A stretch of 64,000 nucleotides of DNA from Castanea sativa (GCF_040712315.1 NC_134018.1:14342835-14406834); one strand, 5' to 3'. Shown: positions 52,863 to 64,000, counted from the stretch's first letter. Translations and numbers: made by a program. Notes: generated by a model not told the origin, from the sequence alone.

Positions 52863-54664
52863 TCAATCAATTCGCGTAGGATTTGAAACGTTGTAAAAGA
52901 GAAATCAAAATCAAAATGCGCTACTTGTTGAAATTATTATTCTGTGGTTGTCTTTCTTTGTTTTGAAATGGTGAAAGAGATGTGCCTTGTTTCACATATG
53001 AATGTGACTCAGAATTTTGTCTTTTGTTCCTTTCTAGAAAGAATTTCTAATCTTCACCTTCAAGTTCTTGGGTAGGCGGAAAATTTGACTTGGTATACAA
53101 GTTAGGCCTGCATGATAGACACCGGCAAGACTTAGAAGGAAAATAATAAAGCTAATTGGACAAAATTTATGCGCAAAGACCTCATCTCAACTCTTGTGAG
53201 GCTGTTTTTAACATAAGTGCCTTTTTGGGACCATAAATTTTTTTGCCACAACATTGTCACTATTTTGATGTGGCAGATTGTGGGTAGTTATTTATTACCT
53301 TTACATAAATTAATCATTTTTTTTCTAGTACTCACAATTTGTCATATCACAGTTTGTGGTCTCAAATTTTCTTTTAGCAAAAACTTAGAGAGAGATTATT
53401 GAACATACTAGTTAGCCTTTTAATCATTTCATCATCATCATAAGTCATGAGAGAACATTATGTTATACATAAAGGAGAGAGTAATTTAAGTATAGTAGAG
53501 ATTAGTTTTGAAACACCATGAAGCATGAACACTGACAATGACATGAACACAACATGACAAGAAATGATAACGCCGCAATTCTTGGAAAATTAGAGGATAG
53601 GATACTACAATTAATTAAATGCATTTTTAGGTATATTTTATTTACTTATAGGCATATTTTAGTTTATCCTCTTTTTAGACTTTAGCAACTTCCTTGTGTT
53701 CAATACCCACAGAAAATGGGAATAATTACCGGACCAAGCAAAATGGGCCATTTTCTTCTTTGACATTTATAAAAGTACAAATTATACTTCTAAGTTTAGG
53801 GGTTTTTGAATTTTACTCTTTGAAATTTTAGAACAAATTTTAGAACGTGGATTTAAGTTTTAACCCCCCTAAAGTTAATATTCCATTTGGGCACTGTTGA
53901 CTTGATACAAATGACCTTTATAAAGTAGTGATGAATGTTGAAGGCTTTGAAGTAGAAATCTTTGCTGAAACTTTTGATCATTTGGTTAAGGCGAAAACCA
54001 CATTTTCATCCTTATATTTTCATGCGATTTTCACTTTGGTCCCTATCTTTCATTTTCACCACTTTTAGTCCCTATTTAGAAAAACACCTTCCATTGTAGT
54101 CCTTTTCGTCAGTGCCCTAACAGCACTAACTTACGTGACAGACGAAACTATTAAAATAATAATAAAAATTTTAATTTTAGCATTAAAGAATGCCACATCG
54201 ACATTAAAAAAATTAATTTATTAATTTTAACTAATAAAAAAATTAAAAACAGAAATAAAAACCAAAAATTACATTAATTGAGATCAAAATGTGTCTTGAA
54301 CAAGAACTCAAACCTAGAAACCCAAATCTAAGAATACATCTGTCACTAGTGCAAAGATATACAGACTAATCCTTGATGCCAACCTATACTGATAGTAGTG
54401 ATGCCTCCGTTTGTTTTCACACGCACCAAATCCATTCACACCCTAACCCATCATCTTATCAAATCATTCAAAACAATTCCTAAGCACAAAACAAAAGCAA
54501 ATCCCTAAAAACCCATAATCCTAAATCCCCAATTTCACATCCAAAAATGCCAAAACACAAAATCATGAAATACCCATTTCTCAAAACCCCAAATCACAAA
54601 CAACCATGATCACCAAAACCCACAAAACAAACAAAAAAGAAGATCACAAACAAAGAGCTCTAAC

Positions 54665-54995
54665 CTATTTCTGGTACCCTCCACCATGAGTATCCAAGTC
54701 CTCCTCCACCGCAACAGCGAGATAGGGTCTGGGAATGTCTTTGACATCGACAATGGTCTCCTTCATCATCTTCTCCACATCAGCTTTCTTAGGCACAGTT
54801 CGACGAATTGGAGGGCGGTTGCGACGCTGGTCACAAGTGTAGTACTTGATGTTGAAGACGATCTCTGGGTTTGAAGTGGGGACCCATGGCTTGACCTTGG
54901 TGGAGGCAGGGCTCTCCACGCGGTACTGGGTGGCGGGGAGAATAGCATGTCTGAATTTTGGGTGGGATTGTGGGCCAGTGAACTCCCATGGATTT
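54665..54995 (-). pseudogene. captured host exon fragment inside the MULE
   Basis: The minus-strand frame is open from the TIR edge through HAILPATQYRVESPASTKVK and YYTCDQRRNRPPIRR to GGGYQK and a TAG stop. It is much more GC-rich than its surroundings and lacks a start codon, since a stop precedes it in the TIR. The sequence has the look of a conserved small plant protein, perhaps a mitochondrial complex I accessory subunit, but I cannot name it with confidence. Being N-terminally cut and TIR-bounded, it is a captured fragment. Confidence 0.6.
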
Positions 54996-55073
54996 TTAAT
55001 TTTTTATTTAGTTAAAATGAATAACTTTTTAATTTACATGCCGTGGCATTTTTTAATGCCAAAATAAAATTTA

Positions 55074-56789
55074 GGCGTAAATGTACTTTTAATCCCTACA
55101 TTTTGATTAGATTTCTATTTTAGTCCTTACATTTTATTTTTACCACTTTTAGTCCCTAAACCAATTAACGCGTGATATTTAAGTCCTTATTGTCACCCAA
55201 CTAAGAGAAAATGCTGACGCAGCAAACGGAGGTACTGTTTACACAATAAATGATGATGTGGCGAATAAAATAATTTAATAAATTATATTTATTATTTAAT
55301 AAATGCCCATTCGGCATAAATAATAATTCAAAAAGACATTTTCATGTTTTTTTTTCTAAATTCTTTTAAAATAAAATAAGATAATTAAATTAAAAAAATT
55401 TAAACAAAAAATCAAATCCACAAAACGATATGGGTTTAGAGAGAGAAAGAGTGATCTGGATATGGGTTTAGAGAGAGAGAGAGAGAGAGAGAGAGAGCAT
55501 GATCTGGGACCAAAAAGGAGAGAAGAGAGAATAAACGATTTTGGGTTTAGAGAGAATCGCCTGGGGGCTGATCAAAATTGCAGTGGATGAGAGAATTGCC
55601 TGGGCTTTGACCAGAAAGGAGAGGAGAAAATAAACGACGATCTGGGTTTAGAGAGAGAAAGAGAGGCTGAGATGTGGCTGACGGTGGTTCGATTTCTCCC
55701 TCGTTGACCAATGGCAAGCATGGATCGGAGAAAACAATGCTTGGTGTAGGCTTCGGTGCTTGGTGGGCAGCATGGATCGGAGAAAACGATGGGCAACATG
55801 GCATCTTCCCCCTTGTGTGTGTTGTGAAACTCAAATTGGTGATGGTGGCTATGGTTTCCTTCCTCACCATTCACCGCCACCAGCCACCATCAAGGTAACC
55901 TCCTTGATCTCTCCCTCTATCTCTTCTTTTCTTGGACTCACCCACTCGGTGCCTCTTTCTTTGTTCCGTGATGGTGTAGGGCGTTTGGGTTGTTCAATGG
56001 TTCAAAATATGTTTGAGTTGTGGTTGAAATTTGATTGTAGGATTTGGTGGTGATGGATCTAGTAGTGCTGGAGATTCGGGTTTGGTGTTGGTGGATATGG
56101 GTTAGTGTGGCGGATTGTGGTGGTGGTCATTGGGTTTGATGGTTTAGGTTTTGATTTTTGTGGAAGAACATAGCACCCATTTTTTATTTAATTTACAATT
56201 GATTTTTGGTGAAGAATGTATACAAATTTTGGAATAGAAATTCTTTGAGTACTGTTCTTGTTATTTGGGCTTATGTTCTTGTTATATGGGTTTGTGTTCT
56301 TGTATTCTTATGATTTAGGGAAGTTTTTATTCTAATTGTGTGAATATTTTCTAGGTTTGTAATAAAGTTTTAACTCTTATTGATCTAAGAATATGATTCA
56401 TGTTCTGGGGATGGACCCAGGAACATGAACATGTTCTTCAGAAAAAATAATGAAAGAAATAATTTTTTTTAAATTTAATTATCTTATTTTATTTTAAAAG
56501 AATTTAGAAAAAAAACATGAAAATGTCTTTTTTAATTATTATTTATGTTGACTGGGCATTTATTAAATAATAAATATAATTTATTATTATTATTTTATTC
56601 GCCACGTTATCATTTACTGTGTAAACAGTACCTCCGTTTGCCACGTCAGTATTTTCTGTTACTTGGGTGATGGTAAGGACTTAAATGTCACGCGTTAATT
56701 GGTTTAGGGACTAAAAGTAGTAAAAATAAAATGTATGGACTAAAATAGAAATCGGATCAAAATATAGGGACTCAAAGTGGATTTACACC
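55074..56789. mobile_element. MULE with about 330-bp TIRs and a perfect 9-bp TSD
   Basis: The left end starts GGCGTAAATGTACTTTTAATCC and the right end finishes GGATTTACACC. The two arms are inverted copies, similar by eye at close to 88 percent over about 330 bp. TAAAATTTA is repeated exactly on both sides (55065-55073 and 56790-56798). The interior has GA runs, a duplicated AGCATGGATCGGAGAAAAC block and short frames, but no transposase. This defines a non-autonomous Mutator-like element. Confidence 0.9.
55471..55498. repeat. GA microsatellite
   Basis: A run of about 13 GA units inside the MULE interior. Confidence 0.9.
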
Positions 56790-57789
56790 TAAAATTTATT
56801 ATTATTATTATAGTTCCGTCTACCACGTAGGTCAGTGCTGTTAGGGCATTGACAGAAAGGACTAAAATGGAAGACGTTTTTCTAAACAAGGACTAAAAGT
56901 GGGGAAGATAAAAAATAAGAACCAAAGTGAAAATCGCGTGAAAATGTATGGACGAAAATGTGGTTTTCGCCTGACGAAAAGGCAGGAAGGGCTTTTATGG
57001 CTAAAAATGATAGGTTGAGAAATCTTTGGTTGGAGAAATTTTTCAACGAAACTTTCTAACTTGAAGTTACTAGATATGTTTTGAACCATGATAGTGGTAT
57101 TATGGTAGCTAGTCTTTGGGTTATTAATTATGGAACAATTCCATATTTTGGAAGGATATGTATTAATGTTAGGTATATTATCGTAATCTTTGGGTTTCCT
57201 TATTGTAAGTGTGCTTATAGATGGTCATGCAACATTGATTGACATGGTTTGGGGCGATAATGAAACAATTTTATATTTTGGATGGCGGTAATATTATGAT
57301 AATCTACGTTATGAAAGTAACATATCTATGTTATGGTTGCCTTGCCCCTTTTGTTTTGTTATGAATGATGTTTTATATTCAGTATATGTATTATAACACA
57401 TGCCTTCAATATATATTCCTTGAAGGAATATATATATGTTATGGATGATTCTTTATCATTTTATTTTTTGGTATGATGGAGACTTTTTTTCGTTATTCAG
57501 ATTATATATTTATAGGTGCCTTGAATATATTGCTTGAAGAAATATATCTATGTTATGGATGGTTTATCTTTATTCAAGATATGTATTTTTTGGAAGTTAA
57601 AAAAAAGAAAGTTTTAACCTTTTAATAAAAAAAAAATTTTCATTTTACATTGTGTTAAACACTGGAAAATATTTTACATAGTTTTTCATGTATACAACCA
57701 AACACTGTAAAATGAAAACATTTTTTTGAAAATATTTTACATATTACCTTTACAAATATTTTACATTGAAACAAATGGAGCATAAGTGC

Positions 57790-57916
57790 AACATAAGCTT
57801 GTCATGTGTGTTTAGTTTGTCCAATAAAATGATGTTATGTCATTTCTATTATGCCATGTCATTTCATTATGCCACATAATATCATTTTATTGGGCTAATT
57901 AAATACATGTGAGAAG
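57790..57916. mobile_element. small foldback element
   Basis: GTCCAATAAAATGATGTTATG at the left and CATAATATCATTTTATTGGG at the right form the arms of a palindrome of about 120 bp. It has no coding potential. Confidence 0.6.
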
Positions 57917-58218
57917 TTTATATGATATTTAATTAAAAATATGAATGGAGGGTTACTGATGCAAATAAAATATAATTTTAGGAAGTATAATTCAAATTCT
58001 AACTCAAGATATAGATTTCAAAGAATCCAAAATTTAGAGGTTTATCTTTCACTTTACCCTTTCGACTTTAGAAGCTCACTACTACTACCACAGTATCCTA
58101 GACGAGAAGTTATACCATGTTTCCGGCGCATATTACTTTCCTCTCACAACATCTCATCTTTTCGGTCCTTTGGGCTAAAGCAGGTCACATATAGTCCAAA
58201 TACAAATGGGCCAACAAT

Positions 58219-58365
58219 GGACTAAAAAGGGAAAGCTGACAAAAGCCCAAAACTCTTCCTTCTTGGGCTTCACGTTTAAGAACCTGACCTGGACCAAAAA
58301 GAGGAAGCTACAATGAAAGCCGAAAAATCTTTCCTTCTGGGGCTTCATGTTTAAGAACCTGACCC
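58219..58365. repeat. tandem duplication, 2 x 72 bp
   Basis: The two units share AAAAAG-GGAAGCT, CTTCCTTCT and GGGCTTCA-GTTTAAGAACCTGACC in order. Confidence 0.75.
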
Positions 58366-58455
58366 GACCCCTGGCCCTTAGACGCACTTGTATTTCTTTC
58401 CATATGGCACTTGAATTTTATTTTTCTTGAATGAGACTGTGTAAGACTCATAAGT

Positions 58456-58697
58456 CATAATTACGAGTCCAAATCTTCTGTCCCACTTTTCCTGCTTCAC
58501 TCTATATTCCACCAATGAAAACTTGCCACGTGGTCACTTAATTAATTAAATACTACTATTAATTAATAACGGTAGCATTAATAAGTTAATAATAATAGTA
58601 TTTAATTAATTAGGTGAACATGTGGTGAGTTTTTATTGGTGGAGTATAGAGTGGAGCAGGAAAAATTGGACAGAAGATTTTGATTCCATAATTACAT
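58456..58697. mobile_element. foldback MITE, about 240 bp
   Basis: The left arm (CAAATCTTCTGTCC, TTTTCCTGCTTCACTCTATA, TAATTAATTAAATACTA) is inverted on the right (TAGTATTTAATTAATTAGG, TATAGAGTGGAGCAGGAAAA, GGACAGAAGATTTTG). The whole element folds on itself around 58575. The exact ends and target duplication are not clear. Confidence 0.8.
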
Positions 58698-59356
58698 ACG
58701 ATCGGGAGAAGTATTATATATACAACATTTTCATAATAATTTTAAGATAAATTATTAGTTTTAATTTGAATATAAAAATAAAAAATTTCAAGTTTTAATC
58801 ACAATTACTTATAATTTAAATATTATATATTTGCTAAAAGCTTTGTAATTCAATTGATTAACACCATTTAGTATTTTCAACAAAAATATCTATAATTATC
58901 AAATTTTCCATTCCCCTTCATAAGTACTTATGTATTGTCAAATAATAAATAAAATATTTAATAGAATTTTTACTCCAATGAAAAAAATGTTCCCTAATTT
59001 TATGAATTTTGAATTTCAGAAATTATTTTTATATCCTAAATTTTGGGTCCTAATTTATTGGAATTGGAAGTTTTATATTTATATTTAGACAAAAATTTAA
59101 AATTGATCCTCTAACTTTCAGCATTTTTTATTTCAATCTTCTAACTTTCAATTTTGTCATTTTAATCTTCTAACTTTCAATTGTTATCAATTCAATACTT
59201 CGTTAGACCTCAATTACCTACGTTAATGGAGCTAGACCCCACTTACCTACTGTCGTTAATGGAGCCAAAACCGCATCGCTTTGACTTTTATTTTTTATAA
59301 ATTTCGGAATTAAAAGAAAATTAAAAATTAATATTAAAAAAAAAATATTTATGGGA

Positions 59357-59640
59357 AGAAGAACCCTTGGCTCCTGAATATGGATCAGACAACTCTCTTT
59401 CTCCATAATATGCTTCTCCTCCACCTTATATCGAGGCAATGGCACTTGAAACTGAAGGCGATGGCTTCTACTCTCTGCTTGAAGCTCCTATGCCCGCTCC
59501 ATCCATGGCTATGGAATCAGACACTGATGAGTCTTCTCCAAAGCTCCCTCCTGCAACACCCTTCAGTTACAGTGCTGAACATTTGGGGAAAAGGAAGAAC
59601 TGGACGGCGCTGGAGCTACAAAGTACACCCTATCAATTTC
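59357..59640 (+). pseudogene. coding-like fragment captured in the TIR element
   Basis: The plus frame reads through EEEPLAPEYGSDNSLSP, one in-frame TAA near 59408, ASPPPYIEAMALETEGDGFY and AEHLGKRKNWTALELQ before entering TCTCGGTCTCAAT repeats. Codon use and acidic/Pro-rich composition resemble a real gene. I do not recognise the parent. Bounded by TIRs, it is best read as a captured, now broken exon piece. Confidence 0.45.
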
Positions 59641-59960
59641 TTCATCTCGGTCTCAATCTCTGCAACTCAGTCTCAATATTAGAACTCCATCACCTTCATC
59701 TCGGTCTCAATCTCAATATCTCGGTCTCGGTCTCAGTCTCTGCAACTCAGTCTCAATATCAGAACTCCATCACCTTTATCTCGGTCTCAATCTCAATATC
59801 TCGGTCTCGGTTTCAATCTTTGCAACTCGGTTTCATCTCGGTCTCTCTCAATATTTCTTTGTTTTTTTATTTCAGGTCTTTGTTTTTTTATTTCAGGTAA
59901 TGGGAATATCTCGGTCTCAGTTTCAATATTTCTCTGCAACTCGGTTTCTTCTTGGTCTCC
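59640..59960. repeat. TCTCGGTCTCAAT minisatellite
   Basis: The words TCTCGGTCTCAATCTC, TCAATATC and TGCAACTC recur about a dozen times with a longer period near 108 bp in part (GAACTCCATCACCTT at 59681 and 59762). It lies inside the TIR element. Confidence 0.75.
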
Positions 59961-60171
59961 ATCACCTAAATGTCTTTTTTTTAAAAACACTTATTTTTTT
60001 TAATTTCGAAATTTATGAAAAAAAAAAGTCAAAATAATATCGTTTGGTAACAAGTAACTGAGGTTTAACGAAATACTGAATTAATAATAATTGAAAGTTA
60101 ATAAAACTGAAAGTTAAAGAACTGAAATGACAGAACTGAAAATTAAAAGAACAGTATAAAATTTTTGCGTC

Positions 60172-61788
60172 ATATTTATGTCCTTAATTTGTTTTATTAT
60201 TAAAATTATTAAATAAAGAAAGGAAAATTTTATCTCTCTCAAACTTTGCCCAAATATTAAAATCCTCGTAATTCCAAAACTCTTCATCATTCCAATCCTT
60301 GAAGTCATCAAAATTTCCCCAAAAAAAAAAAAAAAATCACCAAAATAGTACGAAAAATGGGTCAGTATCATTGAAAACCAACATAAGTCGATATATTTAA
60401 GGCAACCAAAGGGTTTTTTTCGACGTTCTATGCCCGAAATCGTTAATGCCCCATTTTAGGACAACGTTGTTTGTGCACCCAAATCCCAACCAAATCTCTT
60501 TGGAAAGAGCATACCATACATAGCACTTATTGTTTCCTTATTTGTATATGCATATACTCGTTACTATTTTCATACTTATATTTTACACACATCAATTGTA
60601 TATTTGTATTGGAGTTAACCAAAAAAAAATTGTATATTTGTATATGTATAGCTCCCATTATGTGTTGAATTTTTTTTTGGGCATAAAATTATTTTTGAAT
60701 AAAGGAATATCAAATCTTCCTTAATTCAGGCATAGTCAAAGCTTTCTAGGTCAACTATAACCCCACACACACACATATATATATAAACTTTTCAATAATA
60801 TGCCTACATCTATGAAGTTGTAGCAGTTTTCACAATGTCAAAAAGAATAATATAAAGATTTTTTTTTTTTGAGAAAGAAGAATAATATAAAGATGACAAT
60901 ACATTACAATGACACAACAAATCCTAATTATGAAGTGACAAATATATACTCCAAATAACAAGTCCAAAACAGCCCAAAGTGGGCCAAATGTTTTTTTTAA
61001 GCTCCATGAACTATGAATCACAAAAATCGCATTTAATAGTAAACACTTCTAAGTTGGGCCAAGTCACAACCCATATTAAACACAAAACCAAGTTCCACAT
61101 GACCCAAGAAGTGTAAGCTGAATTTTAACCGTATTACGTGGATGATTAAGTATTAAATTGTATTTTTAGAGCTGCTTGACGTTTTAGGATACTAGGTTTT
61201 GTTTTTTTTTTTTTTTTTTTTTGGGAGAAGAAATTTGGATATTAATTGATTATGTTATTTAGAGATGGCTAAACATTCCGATCATATTGATGTCAAATTT
61301 TAACAAATTGCCAAAAAGTCTTGTAATTCAATTAACATTTTTTGGTATTCCTAATAGAGATATATAGAGTTTCAATCCTTCATCTTCCAATGCAACCATT
61401 GAATTATAAAAAAATCTTTACAAATCGATTTAATTTCCCATAGATGCTGAGAAAACTTAATAGATGCTCTAAGGACATTAGTTTAAGAAGTATTTTTAGA
61501 AACGTTTTTATGGAAATGAAAAAAAGTAATTGATTGTTTTGACAGTTTTTTTTAAAATATTTTTTTATAAAAATGGTTTTTTTTTTTTTAAATGGTAAAT
61601 TAGCAAATGCTCCAAAGCACTAGTTAGTCCATAAATTATTTAGCGTTGATGTATTGTTATATGATTCAATAATGACTTACTTAGCTAAGGCCTAAGAGTG
61701 CCCTCAACAAGCAGCAATACTTGGATAGTATTGAAACACTGTTGCGGGCTCTTATAAAAAAAAAAAGTGGGCTCCATAATAGATTTAA
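60172..61788. other. gene-free AT-rich DNA
   Basis: I see no gene. It holds poly(T) and poly(A) runs and a CACACA-TATATA tract at about 60763-60785. Short frames here have no domain. Confidence 0.5.
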
Positions 61789-63263
61789 GGGTAAATTCAA
61801 CAAACGACCCCTAAGGTTTGTAATAATATTCAACTAAGTCCAAAACATTTTAAAATCTACCAATTTCATCTTAAAAAGACAATTTTGTCCCTGAAGACAT
61901 TTTAATCCCTAACCCCGTTAGTATCCGTTAGTCATTTTACTTTTTTTTTTCTCCTTTCTCAAACATAATAGGTCTACTCTCTCTCTCTCTACCTCTTTTG
62001 TTCTTCTTTCCTCTGACCTTTCTGCGTTTTTTTTTTTGTTGCTAATCCTAACCTCTCTACACTCTGCTCTTCTTTTCCCGCAGGTCTCTCTCTCTAACTT
62101 GACCTAGTCTCCTCTCTCTGACTCACCCTTTTCATTTACCTCTTTCTTCTTTCTGGCAACGACAGTGGTGCATGGGTTTGGTGGTCTGGGTTGGTTGTGG
62201 ATCATGGTTATGGTGGTTGTTTGTGGTGGTTGTTGGTTGCCGGTGATGGGTTCTGGTTTGTTGTGGGTATTTTGGTGGTGGTGGATTCCGATTTGTGGTG
62301 GGTTTGAGTTTTTTTATTTGGATTTTGTGGTTAGTGGTTGTCTAAGGTGGTGGTGGTGGTGGTGGGTCTGATTTGGGGTGGATTTGAAATGGAGGTGGTT
62401 ATGGGTTTTGATCTAGGGTGGATTTGAAATGGAGGTGGTTATGGGTTTTGATTTAGGGTGGATTTGCAGTGAGGTGGTTATGGGTTACGAAGTGGTGATT
62501 AGAATTTTTGGATTTGGGTTTTATTGATGTGGGTTTGGTTGGGTTTTGTTGCCGGTGGTGGTCACTGGGTTTTGTGGCTAGAGGTGGTTGCTGGGTTTAG
62601 TGGCTGGTGATGGTGATGGTGGTTTTGGGTTCCAATATGGAATGAATATGCAATGGAGGTGGTTTTGGGTTTTGATGTGGTGGTGAGTTTTGTTGGAGGA
62701 TTTGGATATTGTTAGAGCAGATTTGACTGGGTAGTAAAATTGTGTTGTGGCTCTTGTCGTAGTTAGAGTGGTTGTGGCTAATCTGAGGAGTGGTTATGGC
62801 TGATCTGAGGAGAAAGAGTAAGGGAGGAGAGAAGAGTAATAGAGAGGGACAAAAAGAAGAGAGAGAAACTAATGGAGGTTAATGTTGTTTAGTGGTATTT
62901 AGGGACAAAATAGTCTTTACGGACCAAATTGGTCAATTTCAGAATGTCTTGGACCTAGTTGGTATTAACTAAAACTCAGGGGTGGTTTATGGAATTTGCC
63001 CTAAGAGGTTAACGTTGTTTAGTGGTATTTAGGGACAACATAGTCTTTATGGACCAAATTGGTTAATTTTGGAATGTCTTGGACCTAGTTGGTATTAACC
63101 CTAAACTTAGGGGTAGTTTGCGGAATTTACCCTAGGAGGTTAACGTTGTTTAGTGGTATTTAGGGACAAAATAGTCTTTACGGACCAAATTGGTCAATTT
63201 TGGAATGTCTTGGACCTAGTTGGTATTAACCCAAAACTCAGGGGTGATTTGTGAAATTTACCC
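61789..63263. mobile_element. MULE with a triplicated right TIR, 1.48 kb
   Basis: The left end starts GGGTAAATTC and the right end finishes GAAATTTACCC. TAGATTTAA (61780-61788) and AAGATTTAA (63264-63272) form a 9-bp duplication with one mismatch. The left TIR of about 115 bp matches in inverted form each of three tandem right-end units starting at about 62876, 63006 and 63137. The interior is a pyrimidine-rich block followed by GTGGTG-rich sequence with no transposase. Confidence 0.85.
62876..63263. repeat. three tandem copies of a 130-bp TIR unit
   Basis: Each unit runs from AGGTTAAYGTTGTTTAGTGG through GTCTTGGACCTAGTTGGTATT to GAAATTTRCCC. The units are highly similar (130 and 131 bp offsets), and each is the inverted partner of the left TIR at 61789. 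Confidence 0.92.
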
Positions 63264-63312
63264 AAGATTTAATGTATAGAACCCACCCATTTTGTGAGAG
63301 CGTAAAGTATTA

Positions 63313-63480
63313 GAGCACCAGCATTCGTTTTTCTAATTATATCATATTTTACCATTCCAAAAATCTACTTTATCACTTATACAATACAATTTTACAATAC
63401 CTTAACATTAAAACTTTTATTTTTCTAGTCTACTCATTAAAATAATATATCTTCACAATAAAATATATTTTTCCCTTTTT
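63313..63480. mobile_element. left part of a Tourist-like MITE
   Basis: TTA followed by GAGCACCAGCATTCG and then AAAAATCTACTTTAT and ATTTTACAA-like words matches the left third of the element at 18715. The right end is not visible in the window. Confidence 0.45.
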
Positions 63481-63557
63481 TTGTTTTTTTTTTTCCAATT
63501 TTATCCTCACACGCACCTTCTGAATCTCCATTCCTTTACTTTTCACCTTCTTCTCTT

Positions 63558-63900
63558 TCAGACTCCTCTTCCATCATCCACATCAACCCAACTCCTCCAC
63601 ACAACTCCTCCATCATCCATATCAACCCAGATCGGAGAAACTGGAAAAAAAAAAAATCACGTCGATCAACGCCATAGCCACCACAACGCCGATCTTCTAG
63701 ACTCCTCCTCCATCATCCATATCAACCCAACTCCTCCACACAACTCCCCCATCATCCATATCAACCCAGATTGGCTAAAAAAAAAAAAAAATCACGCCAA
63801 TCAACGCCACAGCCACCACAACGCGGATCTTCTAGACTCCTCCTCCATCATCCATATCAACCCAACTCCTCCACACAACTCCTCCATCATCGCTTTGATC
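63558..63900. repeat. minisatellite, 2.5 units of about 137 bp
   Basis: Units beginning AGACTCCTCYTCCATCATCC at about 63560, 63699 and 63834 repeat CATCAACCCA, CTCCTCCACACAACTCC and CAACGCCAYAGCCACCACAACGC, with poly(A) stretches between. The open frame over it is a consequence of the repeat and not evidence of a gene. Confidence 0.85.
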
Positions 63901-64000
63901 AAAACCCACCTAGTATATCGCTTTGATCTTGATTTTGATTCAGCACCAAGCTTGCAGAGAGAGAGAGAATCTCGGTTTTGATTTTGATTTTGATTTTAAC

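Larger units (their letters stand above)
53990..56971. mobile_element. older MULE (Pack-MULE type) with its right TIR split
   Basis: The left TIR covers about 53990-54250, starting GGCGAAAACCACATTTTC. Its inverted partner lies in two pieces: 54990-55073 and 56799-56971, the latter ending GGTTTTCGCC. Removing 55074-56789 and one copy of its target duplication restores a continuous TIR of about 260 bp. The interior holds a captured coding fragment. No clear 9-bp duplication flanks the outer ends, in keeping with greater age. Confidence 0.82.
59083..60171. mobile_element. MULE-like TIR element, about 1.09 kb
   Basis: About 200 bp at the left (CTAACTTTCAG repeats, then TTCGTTAGACCTCAATTAC and ATAAATTTCGGAATTAAAA) is an imperfect inverted copy of the right (TTTTAATTTCGAAATTTATGA, GTAACTGAGGTTTAACGAAA, CTGAAAGTTA repeats). 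ATATTTAT near both ends may be the target duplication but the fit is off by a few bases. The interior carries a coding-like segment. Confidence 0.65.

Noticed and set aside
55547..56053. Overlapping frames on both strands in the MULE interior
   Set aside because: They arise from a duplicated block and GA-rich DNA. No start context, splice model or domain supports a gene, although a captured piece cannot be excluded.
53990..56971. 9-bp target duplication of the outer MULE
   Set aside because: The flanks TTTGGTTAA and TGACGAAAA do not match, so no duplication is claimed.
62165..62371. 68-residue Gly/Trp-rich plus frame
   Set aside because: Product of GTGGTG low-complexity sequence inside the MULE.
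63481..63981. 166-residue plus frame at the window edge
   Set aside because: The frame is maintained by a minisatellite with poly(A) runs. The protein would be simple repeats.

Overview
This window reads as nuclear DNA of a dicot plant, probably a woody one. It is AT-rich. The genes have GT-AG introns, and the space between them is filled with plant LTR retrotransposons, MULEs, a Helitron and foldback MITEs. Several repeat families look like those of Fagales (oak-like), but I cannot prove the species from sequence alone.

Only three protein genes look intact. (1) 121-2394 (+) is a seven-exon atypical bHLH transcription factor of 457 aa, closest to Arabidopsis bHLH112. (2) 12539-17929 (-) is a four-exon NAD(P)H:quinone oxidoreductase of 204 aa (FQR1/WrbA type) with a 3.8 kb first intron. 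(3) 48838-52533 (-) is a seven-exon G-type lectin S-receptor-like serine/threonine kinase of 823 aa (SD1 type, At4g27290-like). A decayed copy of the last exon of such a kinase lies about 5.4 kb away at 43.2-43.45 kb. The three genes do not form a pathway; each is a separate single-gene unit.

Region by region. 2.4-12.5 kb is gene-free and holds an LTR remnant, MITEs and a TIR element. 18-29 kb is gene-free and dense in MITEs with clear target-site duplications, plus a solo LTR at 25.1-25.9 kb and an LTR lying in a TA tract at 26.3-27.0 kb. 30.0-40.1 kb is a broken Ty1/copia element on the minus strand. Its integrase carries a 201-bp in-frame tandem duplication, a 175-bp TRIM-like solo LTR with a perfect target duplication has landed in it, and a 4.7-kb insertion splits its reverse transcriptase. 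That insertion itself contains a pararetrovirus-like protease fragment bounded by TA runs. 40.8-41.5 kb is a LINE remnant. 44.37-46.40 kb is a Helitron with its terminal hairpin and CTAG end. 46.53-47.28 kb is a second solo LTR.

53.99-63.26 kb is a run of Mutator-like TIR elements. One with long TIRs and a perfect 9-bp target duplication (55074-56789) sits inside the right TIR of an older element (53990-56971) that has captured a host exon. A third (59.08-60.17 kb) carries another coding-like segment. A fourth (61789-63263) has three tandem copies of its right TIR.

The most notable structures are these nested MULEs, the triplicated TIR, the Helitron and the TA-bounded pararetroviral fragment. 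I did not find a convincing new protein system.
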